Source of the DNA: Deltaproteobacteria bacterium
Lineage (GTDB): Bacteria; Desulfobacterota; GWC2-55-46
Length of the DNA stretch: 6,345 nt
NCBI GenBank assembly: GCA_016218095.1
Contig: JACREV010000101.1
Span: 1 to 6,345, forward strand
Direction: 5' to 3'
Below the pieces are notes generated by a model, which saw only the letters and a program-made list of their open reading frames with translations, searched no databases and had not been told where the DNA came from. Both the position numbers and the translations under genes were made by a program. Each line of letters begins with the position of its first letter. The stretch's first letter is position 1. Of the stretch, positions 1 through 4,985 are shown in pieces.

Positions 1-543
1 ATTCTGGGCTGGAAGGCGGCCATAGAAAAGAGGATTCCAGGGTCGCTTGAGGCTGTTGATATCGAGCTTCAAAAAGGAGATCTAAAAGTGGCTGTGGAAA
101 TTTCCTCTACCACAAAGCCGATCCAGGAAATCCAGAATATCAGAAAATGCCTTGAGGCAGGGTATGAATATATAATCTGCGTATCCCCGGAAGATAACCG
201 GCTTACTAACCTTAAAACCCAGTCAGTGAAAGCCTTTACCTTCAGGGAACGGGAAAGGTTCCGTTTCTGTTCTCCGAAAAGGCTGAAAAACATCCTTGAG
301 AGCCTTTCCCCCTCCGGAATTGATTCTGGAAACAGGATAGTTTCTGAGAAAATTCCCCCTCAGAAACAATTGCTCGATACCAAAGAGGCTTCCGAACTCC
401 TTGGCATAAAGAAAAACACTCTTTACGAGTGGGTGATCCAGAGAAAGATACCTTTTGTGAAGGTAGGCAGGCTTACCAAGTTCAGGCGAGATGCTTTGGA
501 AGAGTGGCTTAAAAAGCGTAGCCGGAAAGAAGAAACTTTCTAA
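1..543 (+). CDS. Nuclease-like domain fused to an excisionase-type helix-turn-helix (5' end missing)
   Basis: The reading frame is open from base 1 to the TAA at 541-543, with 180 codons visible, so the gene starts off the left edge. The GTG at 88 is an unlikely start because it falls inside the first domain. Residues are numbered from base 1. Residues 15-62 have a PD-(D/E)XK-like pattern: VDIEL (D20), then AVEISSTT (E33), then NIRKCLEAGYEYIICVS. I associate this pattern with the C-termini of large conjugation- or helicase-type ATPases, but that is recall, not a search. The usual lysine of E-x-K is replaced by serine (E33-I-S35), so catalysis is doubtful. Residues 122-173 form a winged HTH of the excisionase/MerR-like class: LLDTKEASELLGIKKNTLYE, then a wing around PFVKVGRLTKFRRDALEEWL. 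The linker at 100-121 contains no stop and no convincing internal start. Proximity to the integrase gene, 80 bases downstream, suggests an excision-directionality or regulatory role. The HTH call is solid; the function of the whole protein is inferred. Confidence 0.8.
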   Translation: MLGWKAAIEKRIPGSLEAVDIELQKGDLKVAVEISSTTKPIQEIQNIRKCLEAGYEYIICVSPEDNRLTNLKTQSVKAFTFRERERFRFCSPKRLKNILESLSPSGIDSGNRIVSEKIPPQKQLLDTKEASELLGIKKNTLYEWVIQRKIPFVKVGRLTKFRRDALEEWLKKRSRKEETF

Positions 544-573
544 ATTTGCTATCCTTTTCTTTGCATTTTCCTG

Positions 574-602
574 TTGTTTTGAAGAGGAGTTCCCCTTAAA
601 AT
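574..602 (+). promoter_or_regulatory. Candidate promoter for the integrase gene
   Basis: TTGTTT (574-579) and TAAAAT (597-602) are separated by 17 bases in the A/T-rich gap upstream of the integrase gene. The -10 box matches consensus at 5 of 6 positions, the -35 box at only 3 of 6. A start near 609 would give a leader of about 15 bases that keeps the ribosome binding site. An overlapping pair, TTGAAG (579-584) and TATATG (602-607), also has 17-base spacing, but would start transcription inside the binding site. The integrase may instead be read from a promoter upstream of the window. Confidence 0.3.
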
Positions 603-606
603 ATAT

Positions 607-620
607 GGCCTGGGGAGGCC
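607..620 (+). promoter_or_regulatory. Integrase ribosome binding site inside a short hairpin
   Basis: The ribosome binding site GGGGAGG (612-618) ends 5 bases before the ATG at 624, which supports that start. It lies within a perfect inverted repeat: GGCCT (607-611), loop GGGG (612-615), AGGCC (616-620). In the mRNA this 5-bp G/C-rich stem would bury half of the binding site. That would be a plausible brake on integrase translation. The repeat is seen directly; its regulatory effect is inferred. Confidence 0.45.
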
Positions 621-623
621 GCT

Positions 624-1727
624 ATGAGCATCTATCAGAAAGGCAGAAATTGGTACATTGACTACTACTTCAAAGGCCGCAGGAAAAGGAAGAAGATCGG
701 CCCTTCAAAGAAGCTTGCCGAGCAGGTCTTAAAGGACGTCCATGTGAAGCTCGCCAAAAGCGAGTTTCTGGGCATCCATGAGGAAAAGAAACTCCTCTTC
801 AAGGACTACGCCGAGCAATACAAGGAATATTCCAAGACCGTAAAATCCCCCTCTTCAGTCACCAGGGACAAAGAGATTATTACCAAACACCTGGCTCCGG
901 CCTTGGAGGACCAGTATCTATTCCAGATTGCCCTCGATGATATTGAACATTACAGGGCAAAGCGCCTGAAAGACGATGCAAGCCCCTCCACCATCAACAA
1001 AGAGGTTAACCTGCTGAAAGCCATGCTAAACAGGGCTGTTGAGTGGAAGTATCTGAAAACAAACCCCCTGCAAGGCTTCAGGCAACTCAAGGAGCCTCCG
1101 GGACGGCTAAGATATCTCAACCCTGAAGAGTTCCAAAACCTTATCACCGCATGCTCCAGTGACGCCGGTCTCCTGGCGGTAGTGCAGCTCGCGCTCTATA
1201 CGGGTATGCGCCGGGGAGAGATACTTAACCTGAAATGGGAAAATATCGACCTTCAAAAACGGCTCGTACTTCTTGAAAAGACAAAGACCAATGAACGCCG
1301 GATTATTCCCATAAACGATACCCTTGCTGAGGTGTTAAAGAATATTCCGCGTAGCGAAGAAAGTGAGGATACGGATATTGTTTTCCCGGAGCTATCCGGC
1401 AATATGCTCAGCATGGCCTTCCGGAGGGCTTGCGGTAAGGCCAAGATCACCAATTTCCGTTTCCATGACCTGAGACATACCTTTGCCTCTCACCTTACGA
1501 TGGCGGGGTATAACCAGAGGACGATACAGCATCTTCTGGGCCATAAAGACCCGCGCATGACGGTCAGGTATTCCCACCTTTCGGATGACCATCTTTCCCA
1601 GGCTGTAAAGGCACTGGATCAGGTCTTTGCGCCATCAAAAAAGGTAGTGCCTACAGAGCCCAAGAAGGAATCCGATGGACACCATATGGACACCGGAACT
1701 AAAAAGGGGTTACGGAAAGTTCCGTAA
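624..1727 (+). CDS. Tyrosine recombinase (phage/island-type integrase)
   Basis: This 367-residue protein is a site-specific integrase of the XerC/D-lambda Int fold. It would join element and chromosome att sites through a 3'-phosphotyrosine intermediate. An N-terminal segment at about 1-55 (YQKGRNWYIDYYFKGRRKRK) resembles an arm-binding AP2/SAM-like domain. The core-binding domain is at about 58-155 and the catalytic domain at about 163-335. All expected active-site residues are visible: R196 in YTGMRRGEI, K221 in EKTKTNERR, H281 and R284 in HDLRHTFASH, H307 in LLGHKDP, and nucleophile Y316 in TVRYSHLS. Length is normal for genomic-island integrases. The basic tail (336-367) is encoded by DNA carrying an out-of-frame direct repeat, and the stop codon lies in the downstream hairpin. 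The gene ends 14 bases from the 3' end of tRNA-Glu and points toward it, the classic position of an integrase beside its tRNA attachment site. Base composition is less G/C-rich than the genes to the right, consistent with acquisition. It is not the housekeeping XerC/D by length and context. Confidence 0.95.
   Translation: MSIYQKGRNWYIDYYFKGRRKRKKIGPSKKLAEQVLKDVHVKLAKSEFLGIHEEKKLLFKDYAEQYKEYSKTVKSPSSVTRDKEIITKHLAPALEDQYLFQIALDDIEHYRAKRLKDDASPSTINKEVNLLKAMLNRAVEWKYLKTNPLQGFRQLKEPPGRLRYLNPEEFQNLITACSSDAGLLAVVQLALYTGMRRGEILNLKWENIDLQKRLVLLEKTKTNERRIIPINDTLAEVLKNIPRSEESEDTDIVFPELSGNMLSMAFRRACGKAKITNFRFHDLRHTFASHLTMAGYNQRTIQHLLGHKDPRMTVRYSHLSDDHLSQAVKALDQVFAPSKKVVPTEPKKESDGHHMDTGTKKGLRKVP
1675..1694 (+). 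repeat. Direct repeat ATGGACACC x2, 11-base period
   Basis: ATGGACACC occurs at 1675-1683 and again at 1686-1694, separated by AT. The 11-base period is about one helical turn and is not a multiple of three. The repeat therefore does not encode a repeated peptide, even though it lies in the integrase reading frame. Its position about 50 bases from the presumed attachment core would suit a recombinase or excisionase arm-type binding site. This role is inferred. Confidence 0.6.
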
Positions 1728-1733
1728 CCCCTT
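1701..1733 (-). terminator. Rho-independent terminator of the tRNA operon, overlapping the integrase stop
   Basis: Bases 1704-1716 and 1721-1733 form a perfect 13-bp stem with a 4-base loop (1717-1720) and a GGGG/CCCC base. Read on the minus strand, the stem runs into TTTTT (complement of 1701-1705) 8 bases beyond the CCA end of tRNA-Glu, so it is a strong intrinsic terminator for the tRNA transcript. On the plus strand the stem is followed by TTGATTTT, so it probably also stops the integrase transcript. The integrase TAA (1725-1727) lies in the descending arm. Confidence 0.85.
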
Positions 1734-1741
1734 GATTTTCC

Positions 1742-1782
1742 TGGCGTCCCCACGGGGATTCGAACCCCGGTTACCGCCGTGA
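1742..1782. other. Predicted attachment site in the 3' half of tRNA-Glu
   Basis: Integrases encoded next to a tRNA usually recombine within the anticodon-stem or T-arm part of that gene, and the element carries an identical copy that restores the tRNA. The integrase stop is 14 bases from this tRNA end and the composition changes here. The second copy of the core should lie beyond the left edge, so the exact core cannot be read from this window. Confidence 0.45.
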
Positions 1783-1817
1783 AAGGGCGATGTCCTTGGC
1801 CTCTAGACGATGGGGAC
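1742..1817 (-). tRNA. tRNA-Glu (anticodon UUC)
   Basis: The minus strand gives a 76-base cloverleaf. The acceptor is GTCCCCA pairing with TGGGGAC, discriminator G, and CCA is genome-encoded (complement of 1742-1744). The anticodon stem TCGCC/GGCGG closes the loop CTTTCAC, giving anticodon TTC. The T arm is CCGGG-GTTCGAA-type. The sequence is very close to E. coli tRNA-Glu as I remember it. It is the second gene of a two-tRNA unit behind tRNA-Lys. Its 3' half is the likely integration target of the neighbouring element and appears intact, as expected when the element brings its own copy of the 3' end. Confidence 0.97.
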
Positions 1818-1831
1818 TTCTTGGGACTTCT
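1813..1831. repeat. Short tandem repeat at the 5' end of tRNA-Glu
   Basis: GGGACTTCT occurs at 1813-1821 and 1823-1831 with a 10-base period. The first copy includes the complement of the first five bases of tRNA-Glu. The 31-base spacer between the two tRNAs therefore carries a second copy of the tRNA start and its immediate leader. Slippage during replication is a simple origin. Confidence 0.6.
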
Positions 1832-1848
1832 GTTTTTCTTATGTATAA

Positions 1849-1924
1849 TGGTGAGCCGCCCGGGACTCGAACCCGGGACCACCTGCTTAAAAGGCAGATG
1901 CTCTACCACCTGAGCTAGCGGCTC
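1849..1924 (-). tRNA. tRNA-Lys (anticodon UUU)
   Basis: The minus strand gives a 76-base cloverleaf. The acceptor is GAGCCGC with GCGGCTC, discriminator A, and CCA is encoded (complement of 1849-1851). The D arm contains AGCTCAGGTGGTAGAGC. The anticodon stem TCTGC/GCAGG closes the loop CTTTTAA, giving anticodon TTT. The T arm is CCCGGGTTCGAGTCCCGGG. It is the first gene of the tRNA-Lys/tRNA-Glu transcript, about 24 bases after the predicted transcription start. Confidence 0.97.
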
Positions 1925-1954
1925 AAATCCTCGGACCAACAATAACCTGAAATG

Positions 1955-1982
1955 AGTATCACAAAAGAGGCGCGCCTGTCAA
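1955..1982 (-). promoter_or_regulatory. Promoter of the tRNA-Lys/tRNA-Glu operon
   Basis: On the minus strand a perfect -35 box TTGACA (complement of 1977-1982) is followed after 16 bases by GATACT (complement of 1955-1960). An extended -10 TG precedes it, giving TGTGATACT. Transcription would start near 1948. The spacer contains the perfect 10-base palindrome AGGCGCGCCT (1968-1977), a possible protein-binding site. The match to a sigma-70-type promoter is the best in the window and suits a strong stable-RNA gene. Confidence 0.8.
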
Positions 1983-2071
1983 ACCCAAAAGACGCCCCAA
2001 AACACGCCTTAATTATATCGGAAAACCCGGAACAGGCCTTCATTCAAAAAAAACCGCGCTGGATACCCTGC

Positions 2072-2455
2072 CTACTTTACCGCCCTCCGGAGAAAATCCT
2101 TGACCTCGAGAAAGAACTCCCGTGCCTGATAGAGCTTCAGCTGGGACTCGTTCTCCGCGTACTCGAGCCCGGCGTTCAGGCCAAAGGCCTTCCACTCCGC
2201 CTTGACCTTCTCGATGTACGGGTCGAGCTTGTGGCTGAACCTCTCGAGCATCGCGGCGAAGGACTGGAACGTCTCCTTCGGGATCTCCACTCCGCTCGCG
2301 AGAAAGGCCGCCAACGCCGCGTGATAGGCCGCGTAACAGGACGATGTGGCCGACTGGGTGTATAGCCCCCTGGTCTGGAGGAGCTCGGCGGCCTGAAGGA
2401 ACTCCTCCGCCTTCTTCATCTCCCCCCTTATCTTGTCCATTCTCCTTACGTCCAA
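2072..2455 (-). CDS. Orphan HEPN-domain protein, probably lacking the RNase motif
   Basis: This is a 127-residue, mostly helical, cytosolic protein. Residues 13-125 match the HEPN fold of the PF05168/UPF0332 type: an opening helix EMKKAEEFLQAAELL, then SSCYAAYHAALAAFLASGV (usually YYAMFHAA...ALL), then two later helices ending in REFFLEVKDFLRRA. Many HEPN proteins are RNases that use an R-x(4-6)-H motif and pair with a nucleotidyltransferase. Here the place of the usual RxxADY reads AGLEYA, and the only nearby R and H are R72-F-S-H75, so catalytic activity is doubtful. No nucleotidyltransferase gene is adjacent. Start: TTG at 2455 has GGGGAG 4 bases upstream, while ATG at 2440 (MDKIRGEM) has AAGGAG only 1 base away, too close; 2440 remains possible. 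G+C-rich codons match the backbone rather than the island. Role unknown: RNA-binding or antitoxin-like function is possible. Confidence 0.75.
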   Translation of the reverse strand: MDVRRMDKIRGEMKKAEEFLQAAELLQTRGLYTQSATSSCYAAYHAALAAFLASGVEIPKETFQSFAAMLERFSHKLDPYIEKVKAEWKAFGLNAGLEYAENESQLKLYQAREFFLEVKDFLRRAVK

Positions 2456-2457
2456 AG

Positions 2458-2489
2458 CTCTCCCCGAGAGGCCCCGTAAACACGGGGTC
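2458..2489 (-). promoter_or_regulatory. Tandem hairpins over the HEPN gene ribosome binding site
   Basis: Two adjacent inverted repeats lie immediately upstream of the HEPN gene. CTCTC (2458-2462) pairs with GAGAG (2466-2470) around a 3-base loop. CCCCGT (2472-2477) pairs with ACGGGG (2482-2487) around a 4-base loop, with weaker outer pairs. In the minus-strand mRNA the first hairpin contains the GGGGAG binding site that serves the TTG start. No T-run follows either stem, so they are not terminators. Translational control is inferred. Confidence 0.4.
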
Positions 2490-2520
2490 CAAGCCGCCTT
2501 ATTTCTGCCGTTATTTCGAG

Positions 2521-2549
2521 AGTATAAGTTCCGGCGATCAAAAAAGCAA
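2521..2549 (-). promoter_or_regulatory. Candidate promoter of the HEPN gene
   Basis: On the minus strand TTGCTT (complement of 2544-2549) and TATACT (complement of 2521-2526) are spaced by 17 bases. The -10 box matches 5 of 6 positions, the -35 box only 3 of 6. Transcription would begin near 2514 and give a leader of about 60 bases that contains the two hairpins before the gene. Confidence 0.45.
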
Positions 2550-2580
2550 GCACGTTCATGCGTAACTTAGCAATAAATAA

Positions 2581-2603
2581 CGGCTAAACGCGCGGTTTAT
2601 CCG
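2581..2603. other. Imperfect dyad in the intergenic region between HEPN and lptF
   Basis: CGGCTAAAC (2581-2589) and GTTTATCCG (2595-2603) are inverted repeats with one mismatch and a 5-base loop. CTTTTAT follows on the plus strand and TTATTTATT on the minus strand. It could be an operator for a dimeric regulator or a weak terminator. No plus-strand gene ends just before it, so an operator is slightly more likely. The 291 bases without genes (2456-2746) otherwise hold only the candidate promoters and hairpins listed separately. Confidence 0.35.
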
Positions 2604-2710
2604 CTTTTATGTCATGCCACCGGATGCGCGGGCGCTAATTAAAATATCGGCGGTTGACCACAGGCCTTTAATCCAGGACCCGGCGGATGGGCCTGAAAGT
2701 CCGAAATAAA

Positions 2711-2740
2711 TTGTCCTCGGGGCCGGACATATAGTATCAT
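2711..2740 (+). promoter_or_regulatory. Candidate lptFG promoter giving a leaderless message
   Basis: TTGTCC (2711-2716, 4 of 6 consensus) and TATCAT (2735-2740, 5 of 6) are 18 bases apart. A start 7 bases after the -10 box falls on the A of the lptF ATG at 2747. No Shine-Dalgarno sequence precedes that ATG: the bases before it are ATCATTTCACC. A second hexamer, TATAGT (2730-2735), overlaps but has no well-spaced -35 box. Confidence 0.5.
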
Positions 2741-2746
2741 TTCACC

Positions 2747-3916
2747 ATGCCGAGGCTCATAAACTCGTACATATTCAGGGAGATCTCCGTCCCGTTCCTT
2801 TTAAGCCTCGCCATACTCACCGCCACGGGGCTCCTCTCCAAGATAATGAAGCTCGTCGAGCTCGCGGTCACGCACGGCATCGGCGCGCCGTTCGTCTTCT
2901 GGTTCATCGTCTCGGTCGTGCCTTCGTTCATCATATACACCATACCGGTCTCGTTCCTCATAGGCGTGCTCGTCGCCTTCACGAGGCTCTCATCCGACAG
3001 CGAGATAACCGCGATGAAGGCCTCGGGCCTGAGCCTCTTCTCGCTCATGAGGCCGGTCGTCGCGCTCGCCCTCATCGCGTACCTGCTCACGCTCGCCTTT
3101 ACAGTCTACTTCTTCCCCTGGGGGAACATAAACCTCAAGAAACTCCTCTTTGAGGCGGCGAAGACGAGGCTCGTATCCGGCATCGAGGAGAAGACCTTTT
3201 ATGACAAGTTCAGCGGCGTCGTCCTGTACGTCGACCGCCTCTCGACCAAGACCGGCGAGATGGAGGGTATCTTCATCTCCGAGGCCGGGACCGGCGGGGA
3301 CGCGAACCTCTTCTTCGCGGAGCGCGGGATATTCTCGCCTTCGGGCGAGGAGTTCTCCGTGTTCCTGAAGCTCTACAACGGGACGATACACAGGAAGACC
3401 GGCGACGACGGCGCGTACCACATAGTAAGGTTCGAGGACTACCTCTTGACCTTGAGCGCCGCCTCCGCCCCGGCTTCGACCCTCGAGAGGAGGACGAACC
3501 GCGAGCTTTATCTGCGAGAGCTGATGGACAGGATAGATGACGCGCGCGCGAAAGGGCAGAGCACCGCGCCTTATCTGATAGACCTCCACAAGAGGTTCGC
3601 GCTCCCGGCGTCGGTCTTCGTCTTCGCCCTCCTCGGCGTGCCGCTCGGCATCCAGAGGATACGCGCCGCGAGGTTCACGGGCTTTTCCGTCTCCCTTGCC
3701 GTAGTGCTCGCGTATTATGTCTCCTCTACCGCGCTCGAAGCCATGGGAGAGAACGGCAGATTGAACCCCGTGCTCGCGGTCTGGGGGTCTGACATCATAT
3801 TCACGATAGCCGGGATATACTTCTTCAGGCTCGCCGCGCGGGACACGACGCCGGGTGCGGCGTTATCCTCCGCGTTGGAGGCGCTCCGCCCGCGGAACGG
3901 CAAAAAGGCGCAATGA
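2747..3916 (+). CDS. lptF: LPS export permease subunit LptF
   Basis: This 389-residue protein is the YjgP/YjgQ-family membrane subunit that, with LptG and the ATPase LptB, extracts LPS from the inner membrane and passes it to LptC. The order is typical: membrane helices at about 14-34, 48-78 and 100-124, a periplasmic beta-jellyroll at about 128-275, then helices at about 284-302, 312-332 and 340-361. Family motifs are clear: the N-terminus INSYIFREISVPFLLS, the LptB-coupling stretch SDSEITAMKASGLSL (83-97), and HKRFALPASVFVFALLGVPL (281-300). The start is fixed by an in-frame TAG at 2732-2734, with no other start codon between it and ATG 2747. No ribosome binding site is visible. The stop overlaps the lptG start as ATGA (3913-3916), so the two are translationally coupled. 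No lptA, lptB or lptC lies nearby, which is common. LptF versus LptG is assigned by gene order and similarity. Confidence 0.93.
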   Translation: MPRLINSYIFREISVPFLLSLAILTATGLLSKIMKLVELAVTHGIGAPFVFWFIVSVVPSFIIYTIPVSFLIGVLVAFTRLSSDSEITAMKASGLSLFSLMRPVVALALIAYLLTLAFTVYFFPWGNINLKKLLFEAAKTRLVSGIEEKTFYDKFSGVVLYVDRLSTKTGEMEGIFISEAGTGGDANLFFAERGIFSPSGEEFSVFLKLYNGTIHRKTGDDGAYHIVRFEDYLLTLSAASAPASTLERRTNRELYLRELMDRIDDARAKGQSTAPYLIDLHKRFALPASVFVFALLGVPLGIQRIRAARFTGFSVSLAVVLAYYVSSTALEAMGENGRLNPVLAVWGSDIIFTIAGIYFFRLAARDTTPGAALSSALEALRPRNGKKAQ

Positions 3917-4983
3917 GACTCGTTCAAAAATACATGCTCTCGGAGTTCCTGAAACTCCTCGCGATAGCGCTCGGCGCGTTCGTCGCGCTCTTCCTGATGG
4001 TCGACCTCTTCGAGAACATCGACCTCCTTATGAAGCACAACGTCCCCATCGAAGAGAGCATCAGCTTTTTCGCCTGGAAGCTCCCGTTCATAATAGGACA
4101 GGTCTCTCCTGTCGCGGTGCTCGTCGCTTCGCTCGTCTCTCTGGGGCTCCTCTCCAAACACGGGGAGATAACCGCGGTGAAGGCCGGGGGTATCCGCCTG
4201 CTCCGCGCCGTCGGGCCCCTCCTCTTCGCGGGCCTCGTCATAAGCGTAGTCGTAATCCTTATGAACGAGTACGTGACCCCTGCCGCGCTCAAAAAAACCG
4301 ACACCTTCCGCCAGCAGTGGTTCGGGATGCAGGGCGGGTCGTTCGGCAAGGAGGGCGTCTGGGTGCGGACCCAGCGGGGCATATTCAACGTGAGGCAGGT
4401 CGACATCGGGAGGAACAGGCTCTACGGCCTTACCCTCTACGAGCTCGAGAAGCCGTTCACCGTGAGGGAGCGGATATATTCGAGGAGCGTCGCCTGGGAG
4501 GACGACAGGTGGGTCGCCGAGACGGCGACCGTATGGAGGTTCAAAAACGGCGAGGTCAAGCGGGAGGAGGCGGGCTCGCTCGAGATAAAAGAGTTCATAA
4601 AGCCCGAGGACCTGCCGAACGTCGAGAACCTGCAGAAGAACATGTCATTGGGCGAGCTCCGCGACTACGTGCGGTCGCTGGACGCCGACGGGTACGACTC
4701 GTCGAAATACAGGATCGACCTCTACGGCAAGATAACGTTCCCGCTTGTGAACTTCGTCATGCTCCTCATGGGCATCCCGTTCGCGTTGAAGACCGGCAGG
4801 CACAGCGGCATCGCCACAGGCGTGGGCTTGAGCGTCGTTATCGCGTTCAGCTACTGGATAGTCTACGCTGTAACGCGCTCGCTCGGCCTTAACGCCCTCA
4901 TCCCTCCGCTCATGGCCGCGGCCTTCCCCGACGTCCTCTTCTTCGCCATCGGGGCGCTCATGTTCGGGTATGTAAAAGAATAG
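3913..4983 (+). CDS. lptG: LPS export permease subunit LptG
   Basis: This 356-residue protein is the second YjgP/YjgQ-family subunit and partner of LptF in the LptB2FG transporter of the inner membrane. Helices are at about 10-34, 52-80 and 96-118, the periplasmic jellyroll at about 123-265, then helices at about 274-292, 298-320 and 328-352. Visible family features are MRLVQKYMLSEFLKLL at the N-terminus, KLPFIIGQVSPVAVLVASL (56-74), the coupling motif SKHGEITAVKAGGI (81-94) and YGKITFPLVNFVMLLMGIPF (271-290). Length is normal. Translation starts at the ATG inside the lptF stop (ATGA overlap), with no strong ribosome binding site of its own, so it probably relies on re-initiation. The gene ends at TAG 4981-4983, only 2 bases from the facing stop codon of the next gene. 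I see no terminator at the end, so the lptFG transcript must run into the opposing gene. Confidence 0.93.
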   Translation: MRLVQKYMLSEFLKLLAIALGAFVALFLMVDLFENIDLLMKHNVPIEESISFFAWKLPFIIGQVSPVAVLVASLVSLGLLSKHGEITAVKAGGIRLLRAVGPLLFAGLVISVVVILMNEYVTPAALKKTDTFRQQWFGMQGGSFGKEGVWVRTQRGIFNVRQVDIGRNRLYGLTLYELEKPFTVRERIYSRSVAWEDDRWVAETATVWRFKNGEVKREEAGSLEIKEFIKPEDLPNVENLQKNMSLGELRDYVRSLDADGYDSSKYRIDLYGKITFPLVNFVMLLMGIPFALKTGRHSGIATGVGLSVVIAFSYWIVYAVTRSLGLNALIPPLMAAAFPDVLFFAIGALMFGYVKE

Positions 4984-4985
4984 GT

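Larger units (their letters stand above)
1..1760. mobile_element. Right end of an integrated element at tRNA-Glu (left end outside window)
   Basis: Three observations agree. A complete tyrosine recombinase lies directly against a tRNA gene. An excisionase-type HTH protein lies directly upstream of it. G+C content shifts at the tRNA genes, from about 47% in a 60-base hand count at 301-360 to about 63% at 3001-3060. The right boundary is approximate, because the crossover would fall somewhere in the 3' half of the tRNA gene. The element type (phage, conjugative element or island) cannot be decided. The nuclease-like domain of the first gene is only a faint hint of a conjugation gene further left. 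Confidence 0.65.

Noticed and set aside
88..543. GTG at 88 as the start of the first gene
   Set aside because: The frame is open to the window edge and the preceding 29 codons continue the same domain, so the gene is truncated by the window rather than starting here.
1619..1942. Minus-strand open frame of 107 codons across the tRNA region
   Set aside because: It runs through both tRNA genes and the terminator, and its apparent protein is tRNA sequence read as codons.
2012..2017. Perfect TATAAT on the minus strand upstream of the tRNAs as a second promoter
   Set aside because: No -35 box lies at 15-19 bases; the nearest TTGAAT is 24 bases away, and the 1955-1982 promoter is much better.
2041..2071. 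T-run after the HEPN gene as its terminator
   Set aside because: A run of eight T follows on the minus strand, but the bases before it (CCAGCGCGG) form no stem longer than 2 bp.
1952..2365. Plus-strand open frame of 137 codons opposite the HEPN gene
   Set aside because: It is antisense to a recognisable HEPN protein, starts inside the tRNA promoter and has no recognisable domain; open antisense frames are expected in G/C-rich DNA.
2654..2682. TTGACC at 2654-2659 as the -35 box for lptF
   Set aside because: No acceptable -10 box lies 15-19 bases downstream.
2990..3589. Minus-strand open frame of 199 codons over lptF
   Set aside because: It is a highly charged, low-complexity shadow of the lptF reading frame with no domain and no start signal.
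3855..4892. Plus-strand open frame of 345 codons over lptG
   Set aside because: It is extremely Arg/Pro-rich and lies in the wrong frame across clearly recognisable lptF and lptG.
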